This document shows positions 1 through 9,205 of a DNA stretch of 64,000 bases, in pieces. The stretch covers positions 248,001 through 312,000 of the forward strand of contig NZ_WNKW01000004.1 in assembly GCF_009720775.1 (NCBI RefSeq). Reading direction: 5' to 3'. Positions within the stretch are counted from its first letter, which is position 1, and every line of letters begins with the position of its first letter. Source of the DNA: Pseudoduganella danionis. GTDB taxonomy: Bacteria; Pseudomonadota; Gammaproteobacteria; Burkholderiales; Burkholderiaceae_D. Position numbers and translations under genes: made by a program. Below the pieces are notes generated by a model. That model saw only the letters and a list, made by a program, of their open reading frames with translations. It was not told the DNA's origin and made no database searches.

Positions 1-578
1 GAGGACTTGACCACATCCGACGTATCTTTTTCCAGCGAGGCACCGAAGGCATAGTCAGCCGTCAGGAAATACCAGTTCTTGCCGCCCTGCTTCACAATCG
101 CGCCGCCCGTACCGCGTGCCAGCGCGATGGTGTCGTAGGCGTAGTGGATGGTGTAAGGCGTGCACTCCTCATTAGTCAGACGGGCCGAACCCGCACCAAT
201 GGAAATGAAGACTTTTTTCTTCTCGGCGGCCACTTTGGCCATGGCCAGATTGGCGCCCGAGTTGGTGCCACCAACCAGCATGTCCACGCCCTGCTGGTCG
301 AACCATTCGCGTGCTTTGGAGGCGGCGATATCAGCCTTGTTCTGGTGGTCGGCGGAAATGAACTCGACTTTTTTACCGGCAATGACGACACCTGCATCGG
401 CTATCGCCATCTTGATGGCTTCGGCGCCACCGGCACCGTCGATATCGGCATACAGACCGGACATGTCGGTAATCAGACCGATTTTGATGGTGTCGCCCGA
501 TACCTGCGCCTGCGCGGCAAAGGACAGGCCGAAAGTGCAGGCAGCAGTCGCTGCAAGGGTGATGGCTTTGAGTTTCAT
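1..578 (-). CDS. ABC transporter periplasmic substrate-binding protein, branched-chain amino-acid type (partial)
   Basis: The gene starts with ATG at 578 and runs off the left edge, so only about 192 N-terminal residues are visible. Residues 1-28 form a signal peptide (charged MKLK start, hydrophobic core, AQAQ cleavage area), which places the protein in the periplasm. The mature start, IKIGLITDMSGLYAD, followed by GGTNSGANLAMAKVAAEKKK, is typical of the Leu/Ile/Val-binding periplasmic family (type I fold, peripla_BP_6). It is the third gene of a minus-strand cluster after livG and livF, with an 87-bp gap that leaves room for a separate promoter or a processed leader. Permease genes are presumably beyond the window. 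The substrate cannot be read from sequence; this family also binds urea, amides and aromatic acids. Confidence 0.9.
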   Translation of the reverse strand, partial: MKLKAITLAATAACTFGLSFAAQAQVSGDTIKIGLITDMSGLYADIDGAGGAEAIKMAIADAGVVIAGKKVEFISADHQNKADIAASKAREWFDQQGVDMLVGGTNSGANLAMAKVAAEKKKVFISIGAGSARLTNEECTPYTIHYAYDTIALARGTGGAIVKQGGKNWYFLTADYAFGASLEKDTSDVVKS

Positions 579-665
579 GGTGTCTCCGTCTCTAAAAAAG
601 GTGTGCTTGCTTATTGTTTTACACAGACCAGAACCTGCTTCACTTACTTAATTTGCTGAATTTAC

Positions 666-1373
666 CTAGACGCCCAGTAGCTCGGTCAGTACCGGCATCT
701 TGGCGCTCAATTCCGATGCAACAAACGTCTCGACTATCTGACCGTGTTCCATCACATAGAACCGGTCCGCCAGCGGCGCAGCAAACCGGAAATTCTGTTC
801 CACCATCACGATGGTGTAGCCCTTGGCTTTGAGGGTGGTAATCATGCGCGCCAGCCCCTGCACAATGACGGGAGCCAGACCTTCCGAAATCTCGTCGAGC
901 AACAGCAAACGTGCGCCCGTACGCAGGATGCGGGCCACCGCCAGCATCTGCTGTTCGCCACCGGACAATCGGGTGCCCTGGCTATGTTTGCGCTCGGCCA
1001 GATTGGGGAACATGGCGTAGATTTCGTCCACCGACATGCCTTTTTCGCCCGTCGCCAGTTGCGGCGGCAGCAGCAGGTTTTCTTCCGTCGACAGCGAGGA
1101 AAAGATGCCGCGTTCTTCGGGGCAGTAGCCCACGCCCAGATGGGCAATCTTGTGGGTAGGCAGGCCCAGCGCTTCTACGCCGTTGATCTTGATGGAACCC
1201 GTGCGGGCCCCCGTCAGACCCATGATGGCGCGCAACGTGGTGGTACGGCCGGCGCCATTGCGGCCCAGCAGCGTAACCACTTCACCGGGCTGCACCACCA
1301 GATTCACATCATGCAGAATATGCGATTCGCCATACCAGGTATGAAGCTTGGAAATTTCCAGTGCGGCCGTCAT
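666..1373 (-). CDS. livF: Branched-chain amino-acid type ABC transporter ATP-binding protein LivF
   Basis: A 235-residue ABC ATPase of the usual LivF length. The signature loop is intact (RLSGGEQQ), as is Walker B (LLLLDEISEGL) and the switch histidine region near the C-terminus is replaced by VEQN, as is normal for LivF (TIVMVEQNF). The Walker A reads GRNGAGRTT, with Arg where Lys is canonical. The start ATG overlaps the livG stop by one base (TGATG), so the two are translationally coupled. It would power import through the LivH/LivM-type permeases together with LivG. Homologues with the same Arg exist as far as I recall, so the gene is probably functional. Confidence 0.93.
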   Translation of the reverse strand: MTAALEISKLHTWYGESHILHDVNLVVQPGEVVTLLGRNGAGRTTTLRAIMGLTGARTGSIKINGVEALGLPTHKIAHLGVGYCPEERGIFSSLSTEENLLLPPQLATGEKGMSVDEIYAMFPNLAERKHSQGTRLSGGEQQMLAVARILRTGARLLLLDEISEGLAPVIVQGLARMITTLKAKGYTIVMVEQNFRFAAPLADRFYVMEHGQIVETFVASELSAKMPVLTELLGV

Positions 1374-2143
1374 CAGTGCGCTCCTTCCAGCACTGTGGCT
1401 TCCGTACCCATATAGGCTTCCATCACCTGCGCATTGCTGGAGACTTCCGCGTAACTGCCTTCGGCCAGCATGGCGCCCCGCTGCAGTACGGAGATCTTGT
1501 CGCAGATGCCGGACACCACTTTCATATTGTGCTCCACCATCAAAATGGTGCGCCCGGCCGACACTTTCTTGATCAGTTCCGTTACGCGGTGCACATCTTC
1601 GTGGCCCATGCCCTGAGTCGGTTCATCGAGCAGCATCAGTTCCGGTTCCATCGCCAGGGTGGTGGCAATTTCGAGTGCACGCTTGCGGCCATAGGGCATA
1701 TCCACCGTAATCGTGTCGGCAAACTCGCTCAGGTCTACATCGGCCAGCAACTGCATGGCGCGGTCATTGAGCGCATTCAGGGAACGTTCGCTCTGCCAGA
1801 AATTGAAACTGTTGCCGAGCTGGCGCTGCAGGCCGATGCGGACATTCTGCAGCACGGTCAGGTGAGGGAAAACGGCTGAAATCTGGAAAGAACGGATCAC
1901 GCCCATGCGGGCGATCTGGGCCGGTTTGGCGGCCGTGATGTCCTTGCCGTTGAAGAGTATCTGGCCCGAAGTAGGTACCAAAAACTTAGTCAGCAGATTG
2001 AAGCACGTGGTTTTACCGGCTCCGTTGGGGCCGATCAGCGCGTGGATGTGGCCGCGCTGTACTTTCAGGTTTACATCATTGACCGCAGTGAATCCTTTGA
2101 ATTCCTTGGTCAGATGCTTGGTCTCCAGAATAAAGCCAGACAT
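1373..2143 (-). CDS. livG: Branched-chain amino-acid type ABC transporter ATP-binding protein LivG
   Basis: A 256-residue ABC ATPase with Walker A GPNGAGKTT, Walker B LMLLDEPTQGM and the H-loop TILMVEHNM. The signature region reads MPYGRKRALEIA, the degenerate LSxG form usual for LivG. The C-terminal extension after residue 220 (QVMEAYMG) matches the family. It is first of the three visible transport genes and partners LivF at the cytoplasmic face of the permease. A T-rich, A/T-rich stretch (2150-2240) lies upstream and should hold the promoter. Confidence 0.94.
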   Translation of the reverse strand: MSGFILETKHLTKEFKGFTAVNDVNLKVQRGHIHALIGPNGAGKTTCFNLLTKFLVPTSGQILFNGKDITAAKPAQIARMGVIRSFQISAVFPHLTVLQNVRIGLQRQLGNSFNFWQSERSLNALNDRAMQLLADVDLSEFADTITVDMPYGRKRALEIATTLAMEPELMLLDEPTQGMGHEDVHRVTELIKKVSAGRTILMVEHNMKVVSGICDKISVLQRGAMLAEGSYAEVSSNAQVMEAYMGTEATVLEGAH

Positions 2144-2266
2144 CCTGTCTCCTAGTAATTTTTTCTCAAACTACTTATTTTTTTTCATCATACACAGTAA
2201 CAAATTGGCTAACAATACAGTATAACTACGGTTAACTTTTGATCTAAACCTAGCGTACGCGACGAT

Positions 2267-3946
2267 TCATTTCCGGCCCGAAATGATCAACTCCGAGGCT
2301 TTCTCGGCAATCATCACGGTAGGGGAATTGGTATTGCCCGAGGTAATAAAAGGCATGATGGAAGCGTCGGCCACGCGCAAATTCTGTACCCCGATTACAC
2401 GCAAAGTGCTATCGACTACGGCCATCGGGTCATCGCGCCGCCCCATTTTGCAGGTGCCCACCGGATGAAAAATCGTTGTGCCGATATTGCCAGCGGCCTC
2501 AGCTAACTCCTGTTCCGTCTGGTATGCCACACCGGGTTTGTATTCTTCCGGCGTGTACTGCTGCATGGCGGGCGCGGCCACAATGCGGCGCGTCAGTGCC
2601 AGCGCATCGGCCGCCACTTTGCGGTCTTCCGGCGTGCTTAGATATTGTGGGGCGATTTTCGGTGCGGCATAACTATCGGCACTGGCAACGCGCACATGGC
2701 CGCGTGCCGTCGGGCGCAGATTGCACACGCTGGCCGTAAACGCAGGGAAAGCGTGCAAGGGATCACCGAATTTTTCCAGCGACAGCGGCTGCACGTGGTA
2801 TTGCAGATTCGGCGTAGCCTGGCTGGCATCGGAACGGGCAAACGCGCCCAGTTGGGAAGGCGCCATAGACATCGGCCCGCTCTGGAACAGCGCATATTCG
2901 AGGCCGATGCAGAACTTGCCCCACGCCGTGGCCGCCATGGTATTGAGCGTGCGGGCTTTGCCACCAAGTTTGAATATCATGCGCAGCTGCAGATGGTCTT
3001 GCAGATTTTCACCCACGCCCGGTAGATCGAGCTGCGGTTTGATATCGAGCTCGCGCAGCATGGCCGCCGCACCGATGCCGGAACACTGGAGTATCTGCGG
3101 TGTACCGATGGCGCCAGCCGCCAGCACGGTCTCCTGTGCCGCCTGAGCACTGTAGCGGCTGCCACCCGAAGTAAAAATCACGCCGCGGCACACGGCTCCC
3201 CTCGCCTCATTTTCTATTTGCAGCCGTTCCACGTGACACGCCGTCATGATGGTCAGATTCGGCCGCCCCATGGCCGGCTTGAGGAAGGCCTTGGCCGTAT
3301 TCCAGCGTATGCCGCGCCGCTGATTGACTTCGAAATAGCCGCAACCGGCATTGTCGCCACGATTGAAATCATCGACCTTGGCGATGCCCGTCTGCTCCGC
3401 CGCATCACGGAAAGCATCGAGCACCTGCCACGACAAGCGCTGTTTTTCCACCCGCCACAAACCACCAGCGCCGTGCAGTTCGGACGCTCCGCCGTGGTAA
3501 TCCTCACTCTTCTTGAACAGTTCCAGCACGGACGACCAGCGCCAGCTATCGTCATCAGCCAGCTCGGCCCAGCGCTCATAGTCTTCGCGCTGACCACGCA
3601 TGTAAATCATGCCATTGATGGAAGAACAGCCGCCCAGGACTTTACCGCGCGGATATAGCAAGCTGCGTCCATTCAGGCCCGCATCGGCTTCCGTGCGGTA
3701 GCGCCAGTCGGTACGCGGATTATCAATGCAGTGCAGATAGCCAACAGGAATATGGATCCACAGATAATCGTCCTTGCCACCTGCTTCCAGCAGCAGCACG
3801 CGCTTGCTACTGTCGGCGCTCAGACGGTTGGCCAGCACACAGCCGGCAGAACCGGCACCGATGATGATGTAATCGTACGTACCTGCAGAATCCAAAGCGT
3901 CTCCTTCCAGCGTCGTATTTTTTGTATTCCGGTCAGGCGGCAGCAA
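2267..3946 (-). CDS. GMC-family flavoprotein oxidoreductase (choline/alcohol dehydrogenase type)
   Basis: A 559-residue protein. The N-terminal FAD-binding motif is [21 protein letters not shown] signature 1 is around [18 protein letters not shown] and signature 2 around [15 protein letters not shown]. The C-terminal catalytic stretch has HPVGTCKMG (active-site His) and GNTNSP (second His/Asn position). GMC enzymes oxidise alcohols (choline, aromatic or aliphatic alcohols) with FAD; the exact substrate is not readable. BetA-like length and motifs suggest choline dehydrogenase, but no betB or betI is nearby, so a general alcohol dehydrogenase is equally likely. The start at 3946 overlaps the preceding nitronate monooxygenase gene by 14 bases, which suggests co-translation. 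Confidence 0.92.
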   Translation of the reverse strand: MLPPDRNTKNTTLEGDALDSAGTYDYIIIGAGSAGCVLANRLSADSSKRVLLLEAGGKDDYLWIHIPVGYLHCIDNPRTDWRYRTEADAGLNGRSLLYPRGKVLGGCSSINGMIYMRGQREDYERWAELADDDSWRWSSVLELFKKSEDYHGGASELHGAGGLWRVEKQRLSWQVLDAFRDAAEQTGIAKVDDFNRGDNAGCGYFEVNQRRGIRWNTAKAFLKPAMGRPNLTIMTACHVERLQIENEARGAVCRGVIFTSGGSRYSAQAAQETVLAAGAIGTPQILQCSGIGAAAMLRELDIKPQLDLPGVGENLQDHLQLRMIFKLGGKARTLNTMAATAWGKFCIGLEYALFQSGPMSMAPSQLGAFARSDASQATPNLQYHVQPLSLEKFGDPLHAFPAFTASVCNLRPTARGHVRVASADSYAAPKIAPQYLSTPEDRKVAADALALTRRIVAAPAMQQYTPEEYKPGVAYQTEQELAEAAGNIGTTIFHPVGTCKMGRRDDPMAVVDSTLRVIGVQNLRVADASIMPFITSGNTNSPTVMIAEKASELIISGRK

Positions 3947-4970
3947 TCTCCGCCAGTAAAGTGCTGATTAATTGTGCAGCGGGCAGGCTGCGGATGCGCG
4001 CTACGCCCGTGCCGCACCACAGCGACATCCATTCCGTCTCGCCGCGTCGGGCTGCCTCGGCACGGATCGCACCCGTCAGCGCATTCTGGATAGGGTAAGG
4101 CGGTACTTGCAGTTCATGCGACGCCATCACCTGCATGAAACGGTTGTCCAGACCGCGTGCGTAGCGGCCAGAAAAACTGCGGGTCAAACGGGTAGGATGA
4201 TCACCTGCATCAAGCAGGCGCTGTTTGTAGATGGCCGGTATGGCAGATTCGCTACAGGTCAGAAACGCCGTGCCCATCTGCACCGCCTGTGCACCAGCCC
4301 GCAGTGCCCGTTGAATATCGACACCCGTCATAAAGCCGCCGGCAGCAATCACAGGAATGTTCACTGCAGCCACGACCTCAGGCAGCAACTGGTCTATGCC
4401 CAGCTGGGCATCTTCTTGCCGGCCTATGAAAGTGCCGCGATGGCCGCCCGCTTCGATGCCCGAAGCAATCACCGCATCGGCGCCGCGTTCCTGCCAAGCG
4501 AGCGCCTCGGCCACATGGGTAATGGTTCCCACCACCAAGATGCCCGCATCATGGAGCCTTTTGATCTGTTCTTCGCTCAAAATCCCGAAAGTAAAGCTTG
4601 CCACCGCAGGCCGCAAAGCCAGCAAGGTTTCAAACTGGGCGGCAAAATCTTCGCACCATTTGGCCGGAGTGGGCAATTCCGTCCAGCCCAGTGCTGACCA
4701 TACGGGCCGTAAATATTCGGCGGCTTGCGCCACTTGCGCCGGATCCGGTTGCGGTGTTTCCAGCACAAAGAAATTCAGGCAAAACGGCCGGTCTGTCAGT
4801 GCACGAATCTGCTCTGTCTGACTACGGATAGCGTCGGGACTCAGTAAGGAACAGGCCAGACTGCCCAGTGCCCCCGCATTGGATACGGCAGCTACTTGCG
4901 CAGGCGTATTACAACCACCTGCAGTGGGCCCTTGGACTATGGGATGGGGAAAAACTGTTGCGAGCTTCAT
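3933..4970 (-). CDS. Nitronate monooxygenase (2-nitropropane dioxygenase-like)
   Basis: A 345-residue FMN-dependent TIM-barrel enzyme that oxidises alkyl nitronates (class I-like). Visible features are the N-terminal IVQGPTAGG with NAGALGSLA, the catalytic-His stretch [13 protein letters not shown], and the phosphate-binding [11 protein letters not shown]. The reading frame extends upstream to 5048, but family members begin close to [15 protein letters not shown], and the upstream extension runs into the DnaA-box region, so ATG 4970 is chosen. It heads a two-gene minus-strand unit with the overlapping GMC oxidoreductase. Confidence 0.9.
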   Translation of the reverse strand: MKLATVFPHPIVQGPTAGGCNTPAQVAAVSNAGALGSLACSLLSPDAIRSQTEQIRALTDRPFCLNFFVLETPQPDPAQVAQAAEYLRPVWSALGWTELPTPAKWCEDFAAQFETLLALRPAVASFTFGILSEEQIKRLHDAGILVVGTITHVAEALAWQERGADAVIASGIEAGGHRGTFIGRQEDAQLGIDQLLPEVVAAVNIPVIAAGGFMTGVDIQRALRAGAQAVQMGTAFLTCSESAIPAIYKQRLLDAGDHPTRLTRSFSGRYARGLDNRFMQVMASHELQVPPYPIQNALTGAIRAEAARRGETEWMSLWCGTGVARIRSLPAAQLISTLLAEIAAA

Positions 4971-4994
4971 CAGATTTCTCACTTTTGCGGCGAA

Positions 4995-5255
4995 ATCTTC
5001 TGTGGATAAGTGTTTGGATATCCACAGGCACCAAATGTGAGTAAACAAAATTATTTGGGACAGGCTTTTTCTTATCCCAAAACAGTTCTCTGCTCATACA
5101 CGGCTTGCTCGCCTGCTTATGCAGCTCGTAAACAGCTGATTCTAATCCAAAATCAAGACTTATCCACAGAATAGTGTCTGCGTTAACAACTACTACTATT
5201 TTTTATGTATACATCTTTAAAGTAAACCATAACCGCAAAAGCCGCAGGCGACACT
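4995..5255 (+). other. oriC-like module 1 (DnaA boxes, DnaA-trio run, A/T-rich unwinding-type stretch)
   Basis: Read on the plus strand: TGTGGATAA (5001-5009, perfect DnaA box, reverse), ATATCCACA (5018-5026, one mismatch), TTATCCCAA (about 5081-5089, degenerate), TTATCCACA (5160-5168, perfect). About 20 bases further comes ACTACTACTATTTTTT, then an A/T-rich stretch. The order box, spacer, TAC-type trinucleotide run, A/T-rich DNA is the layout described for bacterial origin unwinding elements (DnaA box plus DnaA-trios). The same layout recurs with clear sequence similarity at 8066-8325. It lies upstream of both the nitronate monooxygenase and the GGDEF-EAL gene. Being an origin is inference; DnaA-regulated promoter or DnaA-titration site are alternatives. 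Confidence 0.6.
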
Positions 5256-5354
5256 ACCCAACAGCGAAAAAATTCCATGACTACGAAATAAGAATTCGGT
5301 ATAAATAGCGTTAGTCACATTTCGTAAAGCAACAAAGCCTTTGCCGGAGATGAC

Positions 5355-8066
5355 TTGCCTGAATTGCGCAACAATCCACGGTCGTCCGGCTATTTGAAAT
5401 TCCGGCGACGCTTGCTGACTGGCCTGTTTTTGATGGCAATACTGGCTATCGCCGTCGTCATTTCCCAGTTCCGCACCAGCTACAACGAACGCGAACATGC
5501 TGTTCGCAGCCAAACTGAACACTACGCCAAGGCGATGGAAGCCCATGTGCTGTATTCCATCCAGTCGGTCGACCTCTCTCTGCTCAGTTTTTCCAGTGCC
5601 ATCAAGGTACTGACACGCCAGCAAAGTCGCTCCAGCGCCACCATGTCGGAATTGCTGTCTTCCCATAACGCCAATTTCAGAGGCGACTACACCATCATTT
5701 TTCTGGATAACCACGGCAACAGCATTGCTTCTTCCGATGGCAGCAAATTGGCCCATATGCAGTACCAGGACAAAGACTTTTTTAAAGTCCATCTGGATAG
5801 CAATATGCACGGTCGTCTCTACATCGGTGAACCGATACTGACGCCGATCAAAAAAATCCCCATGTTGTTTCTGAGCCGGCGAGTGGAAAACGACCAAGGC
5901 GAGTTTCTGGGGGTGATAGTCGCTCCCATAAATATCGAACGCTTTGTGACGGTATTTGAAAATTCGCGTTTTGATACGGACATCGTGATCGCCCTGATCC
6001 ATGGCCAAGGCAAAATTATCGTGCGCGTGCCCAATTTCATCTCGTCCTTTGGACGTAATCTATCGCCTAGCCGATTATTCGAATCGTTGCAGCGCAGTAG
6101 TACGGGAACCTATCGTGATGTCAGTACCATCGATGGCTTGCAACGGGTCTATAGCTATCGAGCGCTCGACGATATGCCGTTGATTATTGTGGTGGGAAGT
6201 AATGACGCGGAAGCTAACCGCATACTGCAACAGAATTATCTAATCGCCGGTGCGGGACTGACGGTTCTTTTATTGCTGATGATAGGTGCCGGTCATTTTT
6301 CTTTGCGTACTTACCGCCGGCAAGAAGAACGCGAACAGCGCTACCGCGCGCTGTACGTGGCCAGCAGTGAAATGGAGAAAAAACTTCGCGCCAACGAAGA
6401 ATCCATGCGACTTGCCGCCCTGCTATTCCAGAATAGCAGCGAAGCCATGATGGTGACGGATGTGGAAGGCAAAATTCTAACCGTCAATCCAGCCTTTTCT
6501 CTGCTATACGGCTATCTGGAAAAAGACTTGATCGACCATCGCGGCTACGAGCTGGCTGCTGGCCAGCAGGAACAAAGCGTATTCGACCGCATGTATGAAT
6601 CCATCCTCGAGCACGGCGAATGGGAAGGTGAAATCTGGCAACAGCACAAAGAGGGCGATACTTTCCTCGTTTCGATGCGGGTCAACACGGTATTTGATGA
6701 ATTGGGAAATCCCATCCGGCATGTAGCGCTGTTAAGAGATATCACCAAGAAAAAGGCGTCAGAAGAGCTGATCTGGCGCCAGGCCAATTTCGATGCCCTG
6801 ACTAGCTTGTCGAACCGACGCATGTTCCATGAGCATCTGCGCCAGGAAATGAAGAAAACTGATCGCTCTAAGCTGCCGATGGCGCTGGTATTCCTCGACG
6901 TGGACCATTTCAAGCAAGTCAATGACACGCTGGGCCACGATCAGGGTGATTTGTTGCTGAAAAAAGTAGCACAGCGTCTGACTTCCTGCGTACGTGGCAC
7001 CGATATCGTTTCCCGTCTGGGTGGCGATGAATTCACCATCATCCTCAGCGAGTTGCGTAACGCCAGCGATGTAGCGCGGATAGCCCAGGAAATTCTGCGT
7101 CAGATGAGCACGCCGTTCGAACTGGACGAACATACGGCCCATGTTTCCAGCAGCATAGGCATCACGCTCTACCCTGAAGATGGCAAGGATGCTGAAACTT
7201 TAATCAAAAATGCTGATCAGGCAATGTACATCGCCAAACATGAAGGCCGTAACCGCTTCCATTATTTCGCACCCTATATGCAGGAAGCTACGCGAGTCAG
7301 GATGGAATTGATCGGCGAACTGCGAGAAACCGTGGCACGCAATGAATTGCGCATACTGTTCCAGCCCATCGTCGATCTGCAGACGGGGAAAATCTGCAAA
7401 GCGGAAGCACTGGTGCGCTGGGAACATCCGGAACGGGGCCTGCTCAATCCGGCAGAATTCATCAGCATAGCCGAAAGTAGCGGCATGATCGTCGAAATCG
7501 GTGACTGGGTTTTCCAGCAGACAGCACGCGAACTGCAGCGCCTACGACAGGCAGGCCATCAAGACTTCCAGATTGGCGTCAACAAATCAGCCTGGCAATT
7601 CCGTGAAAACGGCAGCAACTACCAGAGCTGGCTGGAGCTCTTGCGTGAACTGGAGGTTCCAGCGGAAAACATCATCATCGAAGTGACGGAAAACCTGCTG
7701 CTCGATAGTACCTATCAGGTCGCCCAGCGGCTGGCCGCCTTCCAGCAAGCCCATATGCAGATTTCTCTCGATGATTTCGGTACCGGTTATTGCTCGGTTG
7801 CCTTCCTCAAGCGTTTCAATGTCGATTACATCAAACTGGATCGGACACTGATCACGGATATCAGCCATGAACGGTCTGGCCATGCCTTGTGGGAAGCCAT
7901 TATCGTGATGGCGCACAAGCTGGATATCAAAGTCATCGCCGAAGGCATAGAAACACCGGAACAACTGGCGATTTTGCAGCAGGCCGGTTGCGATCTGGGG
8001 CAGGGATATCTGTTTTCCCGCCCTATTTCAGGTACCGAACTGGAGGAAAAACTGAAAAACGGCTAA
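5355..8066 (+). CDS. Membrane GGDEF-EAL c-di-GMP turnover protein with Cache-like periplasmic sensor and PAS domain
   Basis: A 903-residue protein. Order: membrane segment near residues 19-37, a periplasmic Cache-like sensor to about residue 290 ([14 protein letters not shown]), a second membrane segment near 295-318, a PAS domain (about 350-475), then GGDEF and EAL domains. The GGDEF motif is intact at about residues 556-560, with an inhibitory RxxD site five residues before it (RGTD). The EAL domain has [22 protein letters not shown] and EGIET, so both synthase and phosphodiesterase activity are possible. The start is TTG at 5355, preceded by GGAG at 5345-5348; the ATG at 5350 is in another frame. 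It is flanked on both sides by oriC-like modules, so DnaA control is conceivable. Confidence 0.93.
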   Translation: MPELRNNPRSSGYLKFRRRLLTGLFLMAILAIAVVISQFRTSYNEREHAVRSQTEHYAKAMEAHVLYSIQSVDLSLLSFSSAIKVLTRQQSRSSATMSELLSSHNANFRGDYTIIFLDNHGNSIASSDGSKLAHMQYQDKDFFKVHLDSNMHGRLYIGEPILTPIKKIPMLFLSRRVENDQGEFLGVIVAPINIERFVTVFENSRFDTDIVIALIHGQGKIIVRVPNFISSFGRNLSPSRLFESLQRSSTGTYRDVSTIDGLQRVYSYRALDDMPLIIVVGSNDAEANRILQQNYLIAGAGLTVLLLLMIGAGHFSLRTYRRQEEREQRYRALYVASSEMEKKLRANEESMRLAALLFQNSSEAMMVTDVEGKILTVNPAFSLLYGYLEKDLIDHRGYELAAGQQEQSVFDRMYESILEHGEWEGEIWQQHKEGDTFLVSMRVNTVFDELGNPIRHVALLRDITKKKASEELIWRQANFDALTSLSNRRMFHEHLRQEMKKTDRSKLPMALVFLDVDHFKQVNDTLGHDQGDLLLKKVAQRLTSCVRGTDIVSRLGGDEFTIILSELRNASDVARIAQEILRQMSTPFELDEHTAHVSSSIGITLYPEDGKDAETLIKNADQAMYIAKHEGRNRFHYFAPYMQEATRVRMELIGELRETVARNELRILFQPIVDLQTGKICKAEALVRWEHPERGLLNPAEFISIAESSGMIVEIGDWVFQQTARELQRLRQAGHQDFQIGVNKSAWQFRENGSNYQSWLELLRELEVPAENIIIEVTENLLLDSTYQVAQRLAAFQQAHMQISLDDFGTGYCSVAFLKRFNVDYIKLDRTLITDISHERSGHALWEAIIVMAHKLDIKVIAEGIETPEQLAILQQAGCDLGQGYLFSRPISGTELEEKLKNG

Positions 8067-8325
8067 GCGTCTGTGCATAACTCGCTGAATATCCACAGGA
8101 CGAGTTGTGAGTAAGGACAAAGTTTTCCAAACGGCCGCATTTTATACAGAATTGCTCCTGAAATGGTACAGCGCTTATGCAGATCCTTATCTTTCGCGTA
8201 AACAAATGATTTGTAAACGTATACAAGACTTATCCACAGCTACTTATACGTTTACTACTACTACTATTTTTATATAAAACTTTTGTAAACTACTAAACCG
8301 CGAAAACGCGAACTTTGCGTGAAAT
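8066..8325 (+). other. oriC-like module 2 (second copy of the DnaA-box/trio arrangement)
   Basis: Plus strand order: TGTGCATAA (8072-8080, one mismatch), ATATCCACA (8089-8097), TTATCCACA (8230-8238, perfect, within CAAGACTTATCCACAG), a 16-base spacer, ACTACTACTACTATTTTTATA, then CCGCGAAAACGCG. Module 1 shares the blocks TCTGTG-ATAA, ATATCCACAGG, TGTGAGTAA, GCTTATGCAG, CAAGACTTATCCACAG, ACTACTACTATTTTT and CCGC-AAA in the same order and orientation, so the two are a diverged direct duplication about 3.07 kb apart. The segment begins at the stop codon of the GGDEF-EAL gene and ends about 120 bases before mtnN. Confidence 0.6.
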
Positions 8326-8446
8326 TTGGAGCCCTGCTCGCTATCGGTATCGCCACTAAGCCATAAGAAACGCCTTAAAATGCACCGTTTTAAGCACTCG
8401 ACTGTGGAAAAATCGTGATTGATCCACAGTCTTTAGGGAAAAAAGT

Positions 8447-9139
8447 ATGCGTTTAGGCATCATCAGTGCATTGGCCGAAGAACAGCATGGCTTGATAGAA
8501 GCCATGGAAAGCCCCGCCAAGCGTTTTCACGGCATGCGTGAGTACACAGCCGGAAAACTGTGGGAAATCGACGCTGTGTGCGTTTTATCGCGTATAGGCA
8601 AGGTTGCCGCAGCCATGACAGCTGCCATCCTTGTGGAAAAGTTCGAAGTTACCCACATCATCTTTACCGGCGTCGCCGGTAGCGGGGATAAAAACGTCCA
8701 TGTAGGCGATATCGTTGTGGCGGAAGATCTGATCCAGCATGATTTCGATGCCAGCCCATTGTTTCCCCGCTTTGAAATCCCTTTAACGGGCTTAACCCGG
8801 TTTGCCAGCGACCGTGCGCTGACGGAGCGATTAGCCGCTGCCGCGCAAAAAACTGGCCGCGTGCATCGCGGCCTGATCGCCAGCGGTGATCAATTTATCG
8901 GCAAACGTCACCAGATCGAAGCTTTGAAAGCCGCGTTACCCGATATTCTGGCAGTGGAAATGGAAGGCGCCGCCGTGGCGCAGGTGTGTTTCGAGCTCGG
9001 TATCCCGTTTGCCGTGATCCGCACCATATCCGACAACGCCAATGATGATGCAGCCGTCGATTTCATGCGTTTTGTGAAAACCGTCGCTTCGCGCTACGCC
9101 TACGACATCATCGAAAACTTCTGCAAAGCAAGAGCATAA
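8447..9139 (+). CDS. mtnN: 5'-methylthioadenosine/S-adenosylhomocysteine nucleosidase
   Basis: A 230-residue cytoplasmic nucleosidase, the usual length. It cleaves methylthioadenosine and S-adenosylhomocysteine to adenine plus the thioribose or ribosyl-homocysteine. Conserved features are GIISALAEE (catalytic Glu near residue 12), FTGVAGSGD (phosphorylase-like nucleotide site), VEMEGAAVAQ (ribose-binding Met-Glu) and RTISDNAN (catalytic Asp). It starts with ATG after a GGGAAAAA stretch and ends just before a hairpin terminator. It is a stand-alone gene. Confidence 0.95.
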   Translation: MRLGIISALAEEQHGLIEAMESPAKRFHGMREYTAGKLWEIDAVCVLSRIGKVAAAMTAAILVEKFEVTHIIFTGVAGSGDKNVHVGDIVVAEDLIQHDFDASPLFPRFEIPLTGLTRFASDRALTERLAAAAQKTGRVHRGLIASGDQFIGKRHQIEALKAALPDILAVEMEGAAVAQVCFELGIPFAVIRTISDNANDDAAVDFMRFVKTVASRYAYDIIENFCKARA

Positions 9140-9140
9140 A

Positions 9141-9167
9141 AAAAAGGCCGGAATTTCTTCCGGCCTT
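9141..9167 (-). terminator. Rho-independent terminator, mainly for putA
   Basis: The stem GGCCGGAA (9146-9153) pairs with TTCCGGCC (9158-9165) around a 4-base loop. An A8 run precedes it on the plus strand, so on the minus strand the stem is followed by a T-run: a strong terminator for putA, whose stop is at 9206. The plus-strand side has only TT, so any effect on mtnN is weaker. Confidence 0.85.
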
Positions 9168-9205
9168 AAGACAGCAACAGGTAATCGGTCTATTCAGCGG
9201 CGGGT

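Noticed and set aside
5350..5352. ATG at 5350 as start of the GGDEF-EAL gene
   Set aside because: It is in a different frame and gives no long product; the TTG at 5355 has GGAG at the right distance and opens the 903-residue frame.
4995..8325. Calling this region the proven chromosomal oriC
   Set aside because: dnaA, dnaN, rpmH and gidA are absent, and gene strands to the right (putA, coaD, rsmD on minus) do not follow a simple leading-strand pattern. Only an oriC-like call is supported.
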